Source: Semisulcospira habei
Taxonomy: Eukaryota > Mollusca > Gastropoda > Semisulcospiridae
DNA length: 64,000 nucleotides
NCBI GenBank assembly: GCA_036245525.1
Contig: BTPG01000005.1
Span: 177,868,577-177,932,576 of the forward strand
Direction: 5' to 3'
Positions 29,780 through 41,700 of this stretch are shown piece after piece (within the stretch, counting starts at the first letter, position 1; every line of letters begins with the position of its first letter). The notes below the pieces were generated by a model. That model was not told where the DNA came from and ran no database searches. It saw nothing but the letters and a program-made list of their open reading frames with translations. The position numbers were made by a program, and so were the translations under genes.

Positions 29780-29870
29780 TCCATGATCTTTTTCGCACAG
29801 ATTAGCTTAGCGCCTTCCCTAATCTTGTACTACTCTTGAACTATAACAGCCGATCCATATTTTCATAAGA
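29780..29870. mobile_element. Decayed HP-B hairpin
   Basis: CCATGATCTTTTTCGCACAG, ATTAGCTTAGCGCCTTCCCT and TACTCTTGAACTATAACAGC resemble HP-B arms with deletions. Confidence 0.45.
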
Positions 29871-29920
29871 ATAAAAGTTTGAAAAAAACCCACATAATAT
29901 GGCGGAATACGCCTGTGGCT

Positions 29921-30136
29921 TTAACTCATTGTGCCCGAGGTACGAAATACCCACATTTTGGAGTTATCCTCTGTGGCCCGCATTACATTTCAGGAGACAG
30001 ATCGACCATGATAGTTCACAGGTGGTGGCAGAATAGTTTGGCGCCTATAGGCGCCAAGCTATTCTGCCACCACCATTGAATTATGATGGTCGAGCCATAT
30101 CTTGTTGTGGGGTGTCGCGGGCTGAATGACATAAGT
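29921..30136. mobile_element. HP-B element
   Basis: TTAACTCATTGTGCCCGAGG at the left; right end decayed (GGGCTGAATGACATAAG). The arms share a private matched change: GGTGGTGGCAGAATA with TATTCTGCCACCACC. Confidence 0.8.
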
Positions 30137-30599
30137 TGGTCCGAAAAAAATTCTGCATAAATATCTTCACGTCAGTTCATCATATCTATGCATGCTTGAA
30201 AACATCGAGGAGCGCAAAAACGGCGACTGCCTGACTGCCAAGCGTGTCAAACTGATGCAGAGAATATCCCAAAGAATAAAGAAACACGAAAGAATTAGAA
30301 AACACACGAGAAACGACAATTACAGCACAATGAGTTGTATTTGCCTTTATCTAAGCGTGTTTCTTTCTTCGTTGGGATATTCTCAGCGCAAAGTGGAATA
30401 TTACCATAAAACACAGTATAATGCACTTCGCGTAATTTGCAAGTAAACAAACAAACTTACAAGAAGCAGAAGTGTAAGTGAAATAGGGAACATCAAAACC
30501 AAGCACCATGGTTCAATATTGCAAATTAACTTCGTAGCCTTTTTGTGTCTGGAGATTTGAATGAGACAATTTTAATTTAAAAAAAAAGCAAATAACATA

Positions 30600-30697
30600 A
30601 GTTAGTTAGTTATGTGGGGTTAACGCCGAGCAGACCACTAAGGCCGTCTCACGGCGGGTCGGGTAAACTTCCGGCGAGGCAGACTAAGAGAAAGGCC
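30600..30697 (-). mobile_element. Retroposon G, ~100-bp minus copy abutting HP-B
   Basis: GTTAGTTAGTTATGTGGGGT tail, GCCGTCTCACGGCGGGTCGG and GAGGCAGACTAAGAGAAAGG. It ends at the TTAA of the next element. Confidence 0.62.
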
Positions 30698-30911
30698 TTA
30701 ACTCATTCTACCCCAACACCGAAATCCTTAAATTTTGCCCCTGTCCTCTGAAGACTGCATTGCAGTGCAGGACACAGGTCGACCATGATAGTTTAAGGGT
30801 GATGCCAGAATAGCTTGGCGCCCATAGGCGCCAAGCTATTCTGGCATCACCCTGGGACTGTCATGGTCGATCCTTATTTTCCTGTGGTGTGTCTGGGGTA
30901 GAATGAGTTAA
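30698..30911. mobile_element. HP-B element (214 bp), both TTAA ends intact
   Basis: TTAACTCATTCTACCCCAAC ... GGGTAGAATGAGTTAA. Hairpin GGGTGATGCCAGAATAGCTT with AAGCTATTCTGGCATCACCC: a private matched GATGCC/GGCATC change. Confidence 0.85.
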
Positions 30912-31131
30912 AACATGATGCAAATACAGTTTGAAAGTATTCTTGGCTAAAACGTCGCACAGGCCAGTCGTACATTTCTACAGACTTTCATAAAGAACAG
31001 TCAGATTTATATAGACTACAGAGACTCAAATCTTGTAAAACAAACTGGCTTCCTTTAGAAAGCTGAAGAAAATAACAGGTCGATTACGGTCGATATTGTG
31101 TAAGAACGACATTCAATATCTCGCCACAGAA

Positions 31132-31208
31132 AAGGAAAGGTCCTCGGGCCGAATTCGGCCGTCGTTGACTAATGACGGGCGACGTCGGCCCAAGGGCTTT
31201 TTTCTTAC
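31132..31208. mobile_element. HP-D palindrome, copy 5 (shorter arms)
   Basis: AAGGTCCTCGGGCCGAATTC, GGCCGTCGTTGACTAATGAC, GGGCGACGTCGGCCCAAGGG. Middle shortened. Confidence 0.65.
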
Positions 31209-31251
31209 TGGGACAAGCTCTAGCGAAAGCAGATAGCACAAGAAAACACGA

Positions 31252-31287
<36 letters not shown>

Positions 31288-31288
31288 T
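31252..31288. repeat. (ATT)n microsatellite
   Basis: About 12 uninterrupted units. Confidence 0.9.
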
Positions 31289-31537
31289 ATTTATTTTATC
31301 TGCAAGTGAAATACCATTGACACATTTCATCCTTCCATTGGTCACCAAAGCATGACATACTACGCTGTCACATGTTGCAATCAATCAGCAAACATGATAA
31401 ATCGGGGTACCTAACTCTTGGATTTCTTTGCCCCTGTGGTTCGTTTCACTGTTACGATTTCTTTGTGTGGACCTTCGCGCGCCCGGTACAAGCTCACTGC
31501 TACAGTGCGCTTGCACCGGGCGCGCGAGGGTTTACTG

Positions 31538-31567
31538 GGGGGGGGGGGGGGGGAGGGGGAGGGGTGG
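31538..31567. repeat. G-run, possible G-quadruplex
   Basis: A run of 18 or so G followed by GAGGGGGAGGGG. Similar G or C runs lie at 23476, 29641, 51259 and 52055-52227. The palindrome GCGCCCGGTACAAG ... CTTGCACCGGGCGCGC (31476-31521) is just upstream. Confidence 0.75.
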
Positions 31568-31789
31568 AAGCTCAGTAATGCCATATTAGACTACATGAAG
31601 ATTACTGCTGGACTTTTTGTCTTAAGGAGCAAGGACTTGATGACGACAAAATGCAAAAGAAGAACCGCCCCAACATTTTCAGTTCCATTAAACGAATTAC
31701 CAACCTAATGGAGTGCAAAAGTGTTCAACATAGCTCAAACGCTGACACGTTGTGTCAATGTTTAATGGAAAACGTTACACGTTTAGGGC

Positions 31790-31935
31790 TTAACGTCTTT
31801 TGTCCACAACGAAGGTGATTTCAAAGACGAGGCACCGACCAGGGTCTGAACAAATTGTGACCCGAGCTGGGTTCGAACACGGGACCTTTCGGACGAGAGT
31901 CGAGGGCTCTACCACCGAGCCACCGAGATCAACCA
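31790..31935 (-). mobile_element. tRNA-headed SINE (minus)
   Basis: The minus head is GATCTCGGTGGCTCGGTGGT, AGAGC (A box) and GTGTTCGAACCC (B box), and the 3' part ends AAGACGTTAAGCCCTAAACG. It looks like a tRNA gene by boxes, but the anticodon arm does not pair well and the sequence continues into a SINE tail. Confidence 0.62.
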
Positions 31936-31940
31936 AAGTT

Positions 31941-32203
<263 letters not shown>

Positions 32204-32322
32204 AGTTATTGGTCGGAGGGGTTCGCTACACGGACCTTTGTAGGCCTGAGGGAGGTCAAAGGAATCATTGACCTCCCGAAGGCCTACAAAGGTCCGTGTA
32301 GCGAACCCCTCCGACCAATAAC
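32204..32322. repeat. ~119-bp palindrome right of the (AT)n tract
   Basis: Arms GTTATTGGTCGGAGGGGTTC, GCTACACGGACCTTTGTAGG and complements, apex near AAAGGAATCA. Unrelated in sequence to the left palindrome. Confidence 0.85.
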
Positions 32323-33480
32323 GTATTTGTTTTCCTTCCTCCGTTTATTGTTTAGAAAAAATCCGGTTTATGAAGACGGCCGCTTCTGTGGTGGATAGGC
32401 GACACCTTTGAATATACATGTTCTGCCGGGGATTCCCAGTCTTTACGAGACAGAGTGTGACGTAGCATGATTCCGTGTGAAGCGCAAGTTTCGCGAGTAA
32501 AATGCTACTAATCTTGGCTTGTGTACAGAATGATTCAAGCTGCAATGTCTACAAAAGGTCGTTAAAGTAATACAGTGACAGTGCTTCTTGACTGCTGTGC
32601 GATTCAGAAAAATTAAGAACTTTTTGATGAAGCGATCGGTATTTGACCACTGTCCGATGTGACAGCTTGTGCAAGTTAGCATGGTGCTTCGTGCTCAGTT
32701 TTAGATTCAAGATGACTGAAGTGGATGCTTCGAGTGTGCAGCAGATTGTCGTTGTTATATCCTAAAGTGTCATGTGTGTTGGGATATCTGGAAAAAGGAA
32801 TACCAAAAGAACGCTCGTTGTTAACAGCGGAACTAGTGCTGAGATGGATTTTAAGGCAAGATTTTATTTTACAGCGTTGACGTGATGTCAGATAGTCTTT
32901 GAAGATGTTTTTCTTCAGATAGTCCCGCATTGAGTGACGTGAAGAGAGAACTTTGGCAATAGCGTGCTTTGTGTATAGTGTTGCTGGGTGTGTATTTTCG
33001 TTTTAGTTCTTGAATTTGTTGCTCTGTGCTTTGGTGAAATTGTGGCGTGTTGGTGGTTGAGCAGACGACAGTGTGTTGCCGGTTTGCAAGGATTGCTGTC
33101 TCCGATTGGTTAAAAAAAAACACAAAAAACTCCTTAGCTATTTTTGTTCCGTGGTTTCCCGAACTTTGAAAATGTTTCGGTGCATGGCGATGAGCGGATG
33201 GATTTGGCGAAGGCTTTTGCTGTTTGCGCTGTGTAATTAGTGGTGAAATATTGTTTAAGTTGGCTCCTCACGTCGTAAAAAAATAAGGCAGATGTGTGTA
33301 TTACGTCAAATAGGACTACTTTGGTGAGTTTTTTTCTGCTATTTTGTCGAACCGAGTTGCTGTCAAGACTCAAAAACGAGGTCCTAACGCGTCATCGAGT
33401 GGGCTATAAAACGTCCCATTTTTCGCTACAGTGGTTTTTATATCACGTTCACATGGTACACTTTGCGCTAAAGTGACTGG
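32323..33480. other. Stretch without recognised features
   Basis: No repeat family or domain seen. Minus-strand ORFs of 66-84 codons overlap in several frames and show no family features. Confidence 0.4.
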
Positions 33481-33504
33481 TCGTGTGACGTAGGGAGGAA
33501 AACA

Positions 33505-33622
33505 TTTTATATATATATCTATCTCTATATATCTATCTCTATATATCTATCTCTATATATCTATCTCTATATATCTATCTCTATATATCTATCTCTATAT
33601 CTATATCTATATCTATATATCT

Positions 33623-33653
<31 letters not shown>

Positions 33654-33655
33654 TA
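33505..33655. repeat. Compound (TATCTCTA)n / (TATATC)n microsatellite
   Basis: Repeats ATATATCTATCTCT and TATATC. It borders and seems to have eaten the left end of the HP-A element that follows. Confidence 0.9.
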
Positions 33656-33730
33656 GTCACTCCTTCCAAGGCGGACGTTATCCATCTGCAAGAGACATAA
33701 ATCCGCATGAGCCCCCGCAGTCGCGGGGGT

Positions 33731-34451
33731 CATCATCATCATCATCATCAGTCCCTTGCCCGAACTGGGCGTTGGGGGGACTGAAAGGCAGCAGCAACAG
33801 ACAGTGCTCTCCACCGAGTTCTATTTTGGGCGGTGGCAAGCAAGTCTGACATCTCGAGTGCGGTCCATTCTTTTATGTTTGCGACCCAACTCTTTCTCTG
33901 ACGACCTCGCCGACGACTTCCTTCGAGAGTGCCTTGGAGGATAGTCTTGGACAAGGTGTTGTGTCGGGTCACGTGGCCAAACCAAGCAAGCTTGCGCCGT
34001 TTCACGGTTGCCAGAAGGGGTTCATGTGGGCCCACCAGGGAAGTGACGATGCTCCGTACATATTCCTTGGTCTTGTGCTCGCGGTACGAGATGTGGAGCA
34101 ACTTCCTCAGGCACTTGTTCTCAAAGGCCTGGATTTTCTTTTCTAAGTCTGCAAGCAGTGTCCAAGTCTCACAGCCGTAGAGTAGAATAGACACTATGAG
34201 GGACTTGTAAAGCCTGTACTTGATGGTGAAGCTGATGGAGTTACTTCGCCATATCCTGTCCAGCCTGGCCATTGCGGATGTTGCTGTACCTATCCCGATA
34301 CGGATCTCTGCTATGCAACTACCGTCTTTGGACAGGGTGGCTCCCAAGTACTTGAAGCTATTGACCTCTTCTAGCTTTTGGCCATTCATGTGAATGTTGC
34401 TGCTGCTGTCGCTTGTGGTGTTGATCATCACTTTGCTTTTATCCGTACTGA
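33731..34451 (-). mobile_element. RTE-like LINE family 2, 5'-truncated, in a hairpin apex
   Basis: Perfect 10-bp duplication TCGCGGGGGT (33721-33730 and 34452-34461). The 3' end is a short (TGA)n tail next to CAGTTCGGGCAAGGGACTGA, typical of RTE-like elements that end in short tandem repeats and not poly(A). The target is the loop of an HP-A hairpin. Confidence 0.88.
33748..34431 (-). CDS. Reverse transcriptase C-terminal part, LINE family 2
   Basis: 227 codons without a break. It contains [20 protein letters not shown] (end of the palm/thumb), [60 protein letters not shown] and [14 protein letters not shown], the C-terminal signature of RTE-type reverse transcriptases of many aquatic invertebrates. 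The catalytic YADD block is upstream of the truncation and lost. It cannot act alone. It belongs to a different family from the LINE at 20281 (no finger motif). Confidence 0.85.
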   Translation of the reverse strand: MMINTTSDSSSNIHMNGQKLEEVNSFKYLGATLSKDGSCIAEIRIGIGTATSAMARLDRIWRSNSISFTIKYRLYKSLIVSILLYGCETWTLLADLEKKIQAFENKCLRKLLHISYREHKTKEYVRSIVTSLVGPHEPLLATVKRRKLAWFGHVTRHNTLSKTILQGTLEGSRRRGRQRKSWVANIKEWTALEMSDLLATAQNRTRWRALSVAAAFQSPQRPVRARD

Positions 34452-34602
34452 TCGCGGGGGTACATGAAGATTTATGTCTTTTGTTAGTCCGGTGTTCAAT
34501 GTGCCCACGTCTGGCTCCATTTCATATGTGTTCTTCGCGCGAATGTCGGTCGGTGTGCAGTGGTTTCAGAAGCGAGATCCGCGTTCACTGGTAGTCAAAA
34601 AG

Positions 34603-34792
34603 TTAAATACATTGAGCCGTATGGTAAAAATGCCAATATTTGGGAGTTGTAGACTACATGCCATTTTGGAGATCGACCATGGTAATTCAAAGGTCGTGCC
34701 AGAATAGCTTGGCGCCTAGAGGCGCCAAGCTATTCTGGCACAACCTTTGGTCGATCCATGTGCCGGTGTAGTGTCAGGCCTGAACAGGTTAA
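34603..34792. mobile_element. HP-B element in a three-element chain
   Basis: Left TTAAATACATTGAGCC, right GGCCTGAACAGGTTAA. Hairpin GGTCGTGCCAGAATAGCTTG with CAAGCTATTCTGGCACAACC. It shares its TTAA with HP-A on the left and HP-C on the right. Confidence 0.8.
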
Positions 34793-34867
34793 CCATTTAG
34801 CTGTCGGTAGCGCTTTTCCTCCTGATGATTCTTGCCACAAAAAGCGCTACGGAAGACAAGGGGTTAA
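34789..34867. mobile_element. HP-C element at the end of the chain
   Basis: TTAACCATTTAGCTGTCGG ... GACAAGGGGTTAA, 79 bp with arms TAGCGCTTTT / AAAAAGCGCTA and a shortened apex. Confidence 0.75.
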
Positions 34868-35235
34868 CCTAATTTAGAAAACAACTAGGCAGACATTTCC
34901 AAAATAAAGAAGGCGCGCACTACCCAAAATGTAGAATGCATCCACACACGTTGAAAACCGCAGTCTCCTAATTGATATCATCTCGTCCCACCCACAACCA
35001 TCGCCACCAACCTTACCCCATTTTGTTTGCAATAAGACAGAAAAACAAAAGCAAGACTTGCGCAAGTTGCTAATGCTGGTGCACGGTGTCACGCGAAATA
35101 AATTGGAGAAAACGATTGTGCGGATCAATAGTTCATAAGCACTCAGCTCTCTCTTTCTAGCTTCCACACACTCATGTGCGTGCGTATGCAAGTGCGCGTG
35201 CTTGTGTGTGTGTGTATGTGTGTGTGTGTGTGTCT

Positions 35236-35238
<3 letters not shown>

Positions 35239-35312
<74 letters not shown>
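35239..35312. repeat. (GA)n microsatellite
   Basis: About 37 units; the R-E or S-L readings in all frames are artefacts. Confidence 0.95.
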
Positions 35313-35316
<4 letters not shown>

Positions 35317-37187
35317 GCACTTCGTTTACTCAGTGTTTTTTTGTGCTGGGAAACATTAAAAGTGACAGGCTTTGCGAAGTAACGGAATAGCTTTTCCAAA
35401 TTCTGTTTGTGCAGTAATATAGAGCCGCCTGACTGAACCTTATTTTCAGAGCAAGAATGTCAGGCGTGATGAACACGAAAATACGCCAAGAAAATGTTAT
35501 TTTTACCCCTTATTCTTCTTATTTTTTCGACATTTCGAAACACCTAAATCAGCATTTACATTTATGTTTCTTTTAAAATAACCACTTTTATCATGAAGAG
35601 CAGTCTTCCGAGATTTGATAACAAGAGGCATTGTTTTGGTTCCCTTTTTGTTGTTTTTGGAGGCTGTTCCTATCATGAAACACAGAAAGCACCTAATATA
35701 AAACGGTGTTTCGTATTTAGAACAGTGTTACATATAAGGAGCAGTGCTTGTCTAGCGTATATAGGTCAATCTCCAAAGCTGTGTACCACAGAGTGCCATA
35801 CTCTCAGATGAGTGATTTTGTAAACCTTTCCTATCGATCGGCTGTGTTGGTGATACCGATCCGTAAAGAATTGAAAGGACTATGAAGTGAAATAAAATTC
35901 ACTTCAAAATACGACGTCTATGTTTGTGTTCTTACGCCTGATATGTCCAAAAGTTGCCCAAAATGGCGGATGGAAATGCGACATGCTTTGCGACCCTTTC
36001 TCTTTTCATGCACCAAATCTGACTGAGTTTCAATAAAAAGTCTAAACTCGCTGTTTTCTGCTGTTTGTGAACTGGAGTGAGTGTGCGATTTATTTTCTCC
36101 ACAAATTAATTCCGATACCTTGTGTTTTCGGCCAGTGAGAAAAATAGCCGTCCAACGTAAAGCGAGTTTCCATCCCACCTGCCAACCAATAAGCACCGGT
36201 TTTGCTCACTACACGTATGAAGACAGAACTATTTTGTATCCTGAGACCTTGGGAGTTGTGTTAGGAACGTGTGTGACTAAATTGTGAAAAAAAAAAAAAA
36301 AAAAAAAATACAGACTTTTTTCGAGCTTTTAAATTGGTAATCGACGATTGCTTCCTGTTTTGGCTGTTACGTTGGACGACATTTTCGCATTTTACGATAT
36401 AAAACCTACAGCCCACGAACTATGTTGCATATGAATAGCTTCCGGTTGTCAGCGGAAGGCTAGTAGGGCAATCCGTCAGTTTGAAAGAGGTTCGAAGACA
36501 GCGCGAAGCTCGAATGAATTCGATTTCCTTCATACTTCCAAATGTTACGTTGGCCAAATTTAAACGTTCATATCTTCACCACCTCACAAAAACATGCAAA
36601 TATATGAATGCAATTATTCGTTTTTTTCTTACATAAAATGATGAATTAAATCTGTATGTACAAGAAAGCACAGAAACATTTAGAGGTATTTTATTGTTTT
36701 TGGTAACAGCTTTAGAGAGTGACCCATGTATCCAGCCATCTGAAACAATCCAGCCAGTTTGTTCCAAATATTTGTGGATACATTTTTTTCAATAAAGAGT
36801 ATCCCACACCAGGATCACGCATGCCACTTTCTTTAAGGTCAAGGTCACAACGGCTACATTTAATATGCACACCGTTGTCCATGCAATGTTACTCTAAACA
36901 CCGAAACGATATGATCCAAATGGCAAATTGCGATATTTTGTAACGATACAGAGTGTTGCGCACCAGAATCTATTCATTGCCTTGAAGGCCAACGTCACAG
37001 TTTCCATATTCGTTTTGTGCAGGTCTGTGTGCTTGGCAATATCTAAAAAAACCATTGGATCTATTGAATCCAAATTTTGGATAACGGCATTTTAACACAT
37101 CACACTTAAATTAATCATAATTACACCTCTATCTCAAAGTCAAGGTCATAGCGGCCATATTTGTTGTTGCAGACTATTGTGTAGAGA
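35313..37187. other. Host flank of the LTR element; no gene seen
   Basis: Largely unique by eye. From about 36780 to 37187 there are diverged repeats with AAGGTCAAGGTCACAACGGC / AAGTCAAGGTCATAGCGGCC at ~300-bp spacing, into which the LTR retrotransposon inserted; similar sequence continues at 45005-45210. A poly(A) run is at 36288-36309. Confidence 0.45.
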
Positions 37188-37188
37188 N

Positions 37189-38220
37189 TGTAACGACGGT
37201 GTTTTCGTGTACTACTGAACTAAATTGTTACATATATAAACGTTTATCCTAATGGAATGAGTGTGTGCGTGGGTTTGTTCTGCTAATCAGTATAAAGGTG
37301 GGTGTTCTATCTCTGTTCACTAGACTCTTTCATCCACCACACACGCGCTTACAAACAAGGACAAAGGCCACACAATTATCTCTCTTTGCCCTCTGTTTAA
37401 ATATTAACATGCACTCATAACATACATTAAACCACACAATTCACATCATATAAACCAATCTACACAGATAACTAACAAGTGGCATATAGGTTATTCACAA
37501 CTTCAGCGCTCACACATTCACTCGCTACCGTAGAGGTCGTTGTCTCCCTCGAGAGACGTCACTCGACTCCTCTTTATACTAGTGTCGACACAGTCAATAT
37601 CACATTGACGACTTGACGGAGATTTCCCGAACTGAACATTACTATTCAATGACTACTCACAGATTTAGAACATTCCTAGGCGTGAAATTAACGGCGCTAG
37701 GCGACAATAGCTACACTGAAGGAACACCGCATGTGGTCCTGTAGCTCGAATCTGTGGCTTACTTCGCTACCGTTGCTGCTCGTAGCACCAGTGATGGTAG
37801 GACGAAGGAGAGATGAAGGCTTGATGTCCGCATCTGTTCACGTACGTGATGCCTTCAGGACAGCTTCATCGGCCCTACACCAGGGGTTTCCGCTCCGTAC
37901 CGGCCCCGCTGTATTCAATATACAGCTACCGAATTCTCTAGCCAGAATTCTTCCTCAGAGCCCTAGCAAAAACGACCGCTCGGCTCGACTGGTGTAGCAT
38001 CTCTAACTTGCAATTATTCCCGATGCCACACTGTCACTCCCACACGTGACACGTGAACATCGCTCACCTACATTACCACACGTGAACATGGTTTATCTGT
38101 ACATTCCCGCTCGTGAACATTGCTTATCTCTACATTATTCGCACGTGTACATTCTGTCCAACTGCTAATGACGTCACACCATCGTCCGACCAAAAACCTG
38201 CACTAAAGGCGTTCGTTACA
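37189..38220 (-). repeat. 3' LTR of the Gmr1-like element
   Basis: 1032 bp, TGTAACGACG ... GTTCGTTACA, so the ends are inverted repeats (TGTAACGA/TCGTTACA). A TATA-like and polyadenylation signal were not pinned down. The 88-codon + strand ORF occurs in both LTRs and is not taken as a gene. Confidence 0.93.
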
Positions 38221-38234
38221 CTACCCCCCTCTCA
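38221..38234 (-). promoter_or_regulatory. Polypurine tract
   Basis: Minus strand GAGAGGGGGGTAG directly upstream of the 3' LTR: the plus-strand primer site for reverse transcription. Confidence 0.8.
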
Positions 38235-38318
38235 ACGAAAAAAAGAACCGACCGAGGGTCTTTTTTTACAAGTTCGTAGGATAATGTGAAAATACAGTAA
38301 CGACTATGAAACCTTGAC

Positions 38319-38745
38319 CTATGGAACCGACTGATCACGATCAGCGCGTGACAACAGATCCGCGAACACATTCTGTGTACCTGGAAGTGGTTCGAGAATG
38401 AATCTAAACTCTTGTAAGGACAAGGACCAACGCATGATGCGAGAATTCTTAAAGCGACTTGTATGCAAGTACGTCAGCGGTCTGTGGTCAGTCTGGAGAA
38501 TGAAATCGACCCCCCAAAGAAATTTGGAAAATTTCGAAATGGCCCAAACAATAGCTAAACACTCCCTTTCGATTGTACTGTAGCGGGTCTCTCTGTCGAG
38601 CAACTTTCTGCTCGCAAATGACACGGGGTGAAGAGTTCCCCCTAACTCCTGAAGCAGCACAGCACCCAAGCCAGTAGAACTAGCATCTGTGCGTAAAATG
38701 AAAGGTTGATCAAGCCTAGGCAACTGAAGAACAGGCGCAGAGGAA
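38319..38745 (-). pseudogene. RNase H end of gag-pol, shifted frame
   Basis: Continues pol after the frame break. It contains FILRTDASSTGLGAVLLQEL (first catalytic Asp region), YSTIERECLAIVWAISKF and FILQTDHRPLTYL, then DLLSRADRDQSVP and a stop at 38319. All core RNase H motifs are visible. It is separated from the main frame by a one-base shift at an A8 run (minus T8) near 38743-38750. Confidence 0.88.
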
Positions 38746-41700
38746 AAAAAATGTGTCTGATCCTAATCAACGCTTCCTCACAAGCAGGTGTCCATGCAAA
38801 CGTGCGTGCTTTCGTCTCCTTTGTGAGATCAGTAATGGGAGCCGTGATGGTGGCGAATGCCGGGACATAGCGTCTATAAAAGCTCAATAGCTCCAACAAC
38901 GAACGGACTTGCTTTCTGGTGGTTGGGGTTGGGATAGCCAAAATTTTCTCGATCTTTTTCTTTTCTGGACGCAACATCCCTTCTCCCACCACATGTCCAA
39001 GAAACTCAAGACTCCTGTAACCAGACGAGATCTTAACCGGACTGGCAGTCAAGTTGTAGTGGAGCAACTTGGTTAGGACATCTCTAACGTGCACCAGATG
39101 ATCTTGAAAAGTAGTACTATGGATCAAAATATCATCGAAGAAATTCATTGAGTACGCCTCAGGAAGTTCAAGCATTCGCATCATACGAGCAAACACTGCT
39201 GGGGCAGAAACCAGACCAAAAGGCATCCTGATCCATTGATACAAACCAACGTGCGTTGCGAACGCCGTCTTGTGACGATCCACCGGGTTGACAACAATCT
39301 GCCAGTAACCTTTAGAAAGATCAATACGTGTGAAGAACGTACTGTTCGCTAGCCTTGTGAACAACTCGTCCACATTGGGAATGGGTTCAGCATCGAAAAC
39401 AGTTATCTTGTTGAGAGCTCTATAGTCAATGCAAAACCGACAAGCACCATCCTTTTTCTGAACCAGGACAACGGGTGATGAATACGCAGATTTAGATTTC
39501 TCTATGACACCTAGGTCAAGCATGGTTTGAATCTCTCGTACAACTATCTGCTTAGAAGAAAAAGGTAGATCATAAGCCCGTCGACGAACTGGAACATCAG
39601 TCGTAAGAGTGACGTCAAGGAAAAGATTTCCGTTGAACGCACCGGGTCTCGAGGTCAACACCGTAGGAAAATCTGCAAATACTGCATACAGTGACTGACC
39701 ATCAGAATCAGATAAATCAATGTTAAAATCGATATCGGAAATGTCTTTGTCATTGATAGACGACAACATGACAGGAATAGTGGGGAGAACACCAACTTCA
39801 TCATCATCTTGGACAACACCAATAGCCACTGATTTGACAGTATGCCAGGCTGAAACGTCTACATGAGGAACATCACACTGAGGCTCCACAACCTCGACAT
39901 CTGGAAGCAAAAAAGGAGAAATGGAAGACCAGTCGACTAAAACACCAGTTGACAATTGTGTAGTAGACTCCTCAACACCACTAACAGCAGCATCAACACG
40001 ACGAAGATAACGTTTGAGCATGTTGGCATGGAAAATCTTCGGCTTGCCTTTCACAAGAATCCTATAGTCAGGATGAAGACATTCCTGCACAAAATAAGGA
40101 CCTGACCATGTCATAAGAAGCTTGTTAGAGTCAGTGGGAAGAAGAACGAGAACCTCATCGTTAACAGAAAAAGTCCGTGCCTTCGCACGACGGTCAAAGT
40201 ACGTCTTGTTCTTGACAGACGTATCTGCAGAGTTTTGCGAAGCAATTTCACAACTTTCAGAAATAATATTCTTCAAGTCGAAGAGATAAGCGTACAATGG
40301 CTTTGCTGATGTATCACTAGAATTGTGATCTTCGGTCCAGAAATCAGCAATGAGAGAAATGGGACCTCTTGGTTTGCGGCCGAACATCAGTTCGAAAGGA
40401 CTGAAACCTGTACTTTCTGACGGCAATTCTCTACATGCGAAAAGCAATGCAGGAAGATACCGATGCCAAGCGGTTGGTTGAGAATGAACAACCTTCCGAA
40501 GCATAGACTTCAAAGTACCATGAAACCTTTCAACAGTACCATTTGCTTGAGGATGGTAGGGAGAAGTACGTATGGCGCGAGTACCACACAAAGCATGAAA
40601 CTGTTTCATCAAATCGGAGTTAAACTGAGAACCTTGATCCGACAGAATTTCCTTGGGAAAGCCTAACCTTGAAAAAATACTCATCAAAGCTTCGGCAACT
40701 GCAACAGAAGAAATATCCTTCATAGGAACAGCCTCCGGATACCTAGTAGCTAAGTCAATCAAAGTCAGAATATATCTATGACCTTCAACAGAGGGAGGAG
40801 ACAAAGGCCCAACGAGATCAATAGCGACCCTCTCGAACGGAGTCGAGATAAGAGGCATAGTCGCCAAAGGAACAGGGGAAACTCTCCCTTTCGAAATAGT
40901 TTTCTGGCAAATGTCGCAAGTGTGAACATAAGTACTCACATCAGCAGAAACACCAGGCCAAAAGAATTGGGACAAAATCCGAGTCAGAGTTCTACGAACT
41001 CCACAATGACCAGCCAAAAGTTGATCATGCGCAGCAGTCATGACTGAAGCACGAAGTTTCTCGGGAACAACAACCTGATGCAAAATATCCTTTGATTTCC
41101 GATACCTCCTGTACAAAATATCATCTTGAAAATAGAAAGAATAAGTAGCAGAACCAACAATCTTTTCTTCACCTGAGGCAGCTAAATTGAAACAACCTTG
41201 CAGAGTAGCATCACCTTTCTGCAACTGAATGAGTTCAGCACGAGTGACCCTCAAATCATCGCACACAGTGACAAGAGGTTTGTGCGGGAGACCTTGTTCC
41301 CTAGCCTGAGCACGAGTAGTGACAGCAGCAACAGGGATCACATCAGCAGCAGCAGCAACTTTGGTATCTTGGGCCTGCGGGACAACCAAACCTGGAATAT
41401 TACCCACAATCAAGTCAGCAACTGGATCCTCAAGAACACAACAAACCAACTCTCCAGCAAAATATGGACAAGAAACAACAACTTTAGCCTGCTGGTAAAT
41501 GTTGATCTCTCCACCAAAAGTTTTACAACGGACAGTACCTGGTACATACTGGTCATCAGAAACCAAACGTTTTCGAACACCACAAATGGTAGCACCTGTG
41601 TCTCGCAGAACTGAGCAAGCAGTAGAATTGACAGAACCAACTTCTAAATGCAAGTGACCAGCTGACTGATCAAAAATAGAGCAAACAACTTCCGAGTCTA

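Larger units (their letters stand above)
33660..34606 (+). mobile_element. HP-A element interrupted in its apex by a LINE
   Basis: Left arm GACATAAATCCGCATGAGCC ... CAGTCGCGGGGG (33689-33730). The right arm restarts after the LINE (34452) with TCGCGGGGGTACATGAAGAT and TTATGTCTT. The right end is CACTGGTAGTCAAAAAGTTAA, sharing TTAA with HP-B at 34603. Confidence 0.82.

Noticed and set aside
31860..31930. Functional tRNA gene on the minus strand
   Set aside because: A and B boxes are present, but the anticodon stem pairs poorly and the sequence runs into a SINE tail. The heads at 16704, 21626 and 48471 were rejected as tRNA genes for similar reasons.
37731..37997. 88-codon + strand ORF (and its twin at 44512-44781)
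   Set aside because: Both lie wholly in the two LTRs of the Gmr1-like element, antisense to it; duplication follows from the LTRs, not selection. No domain seen.
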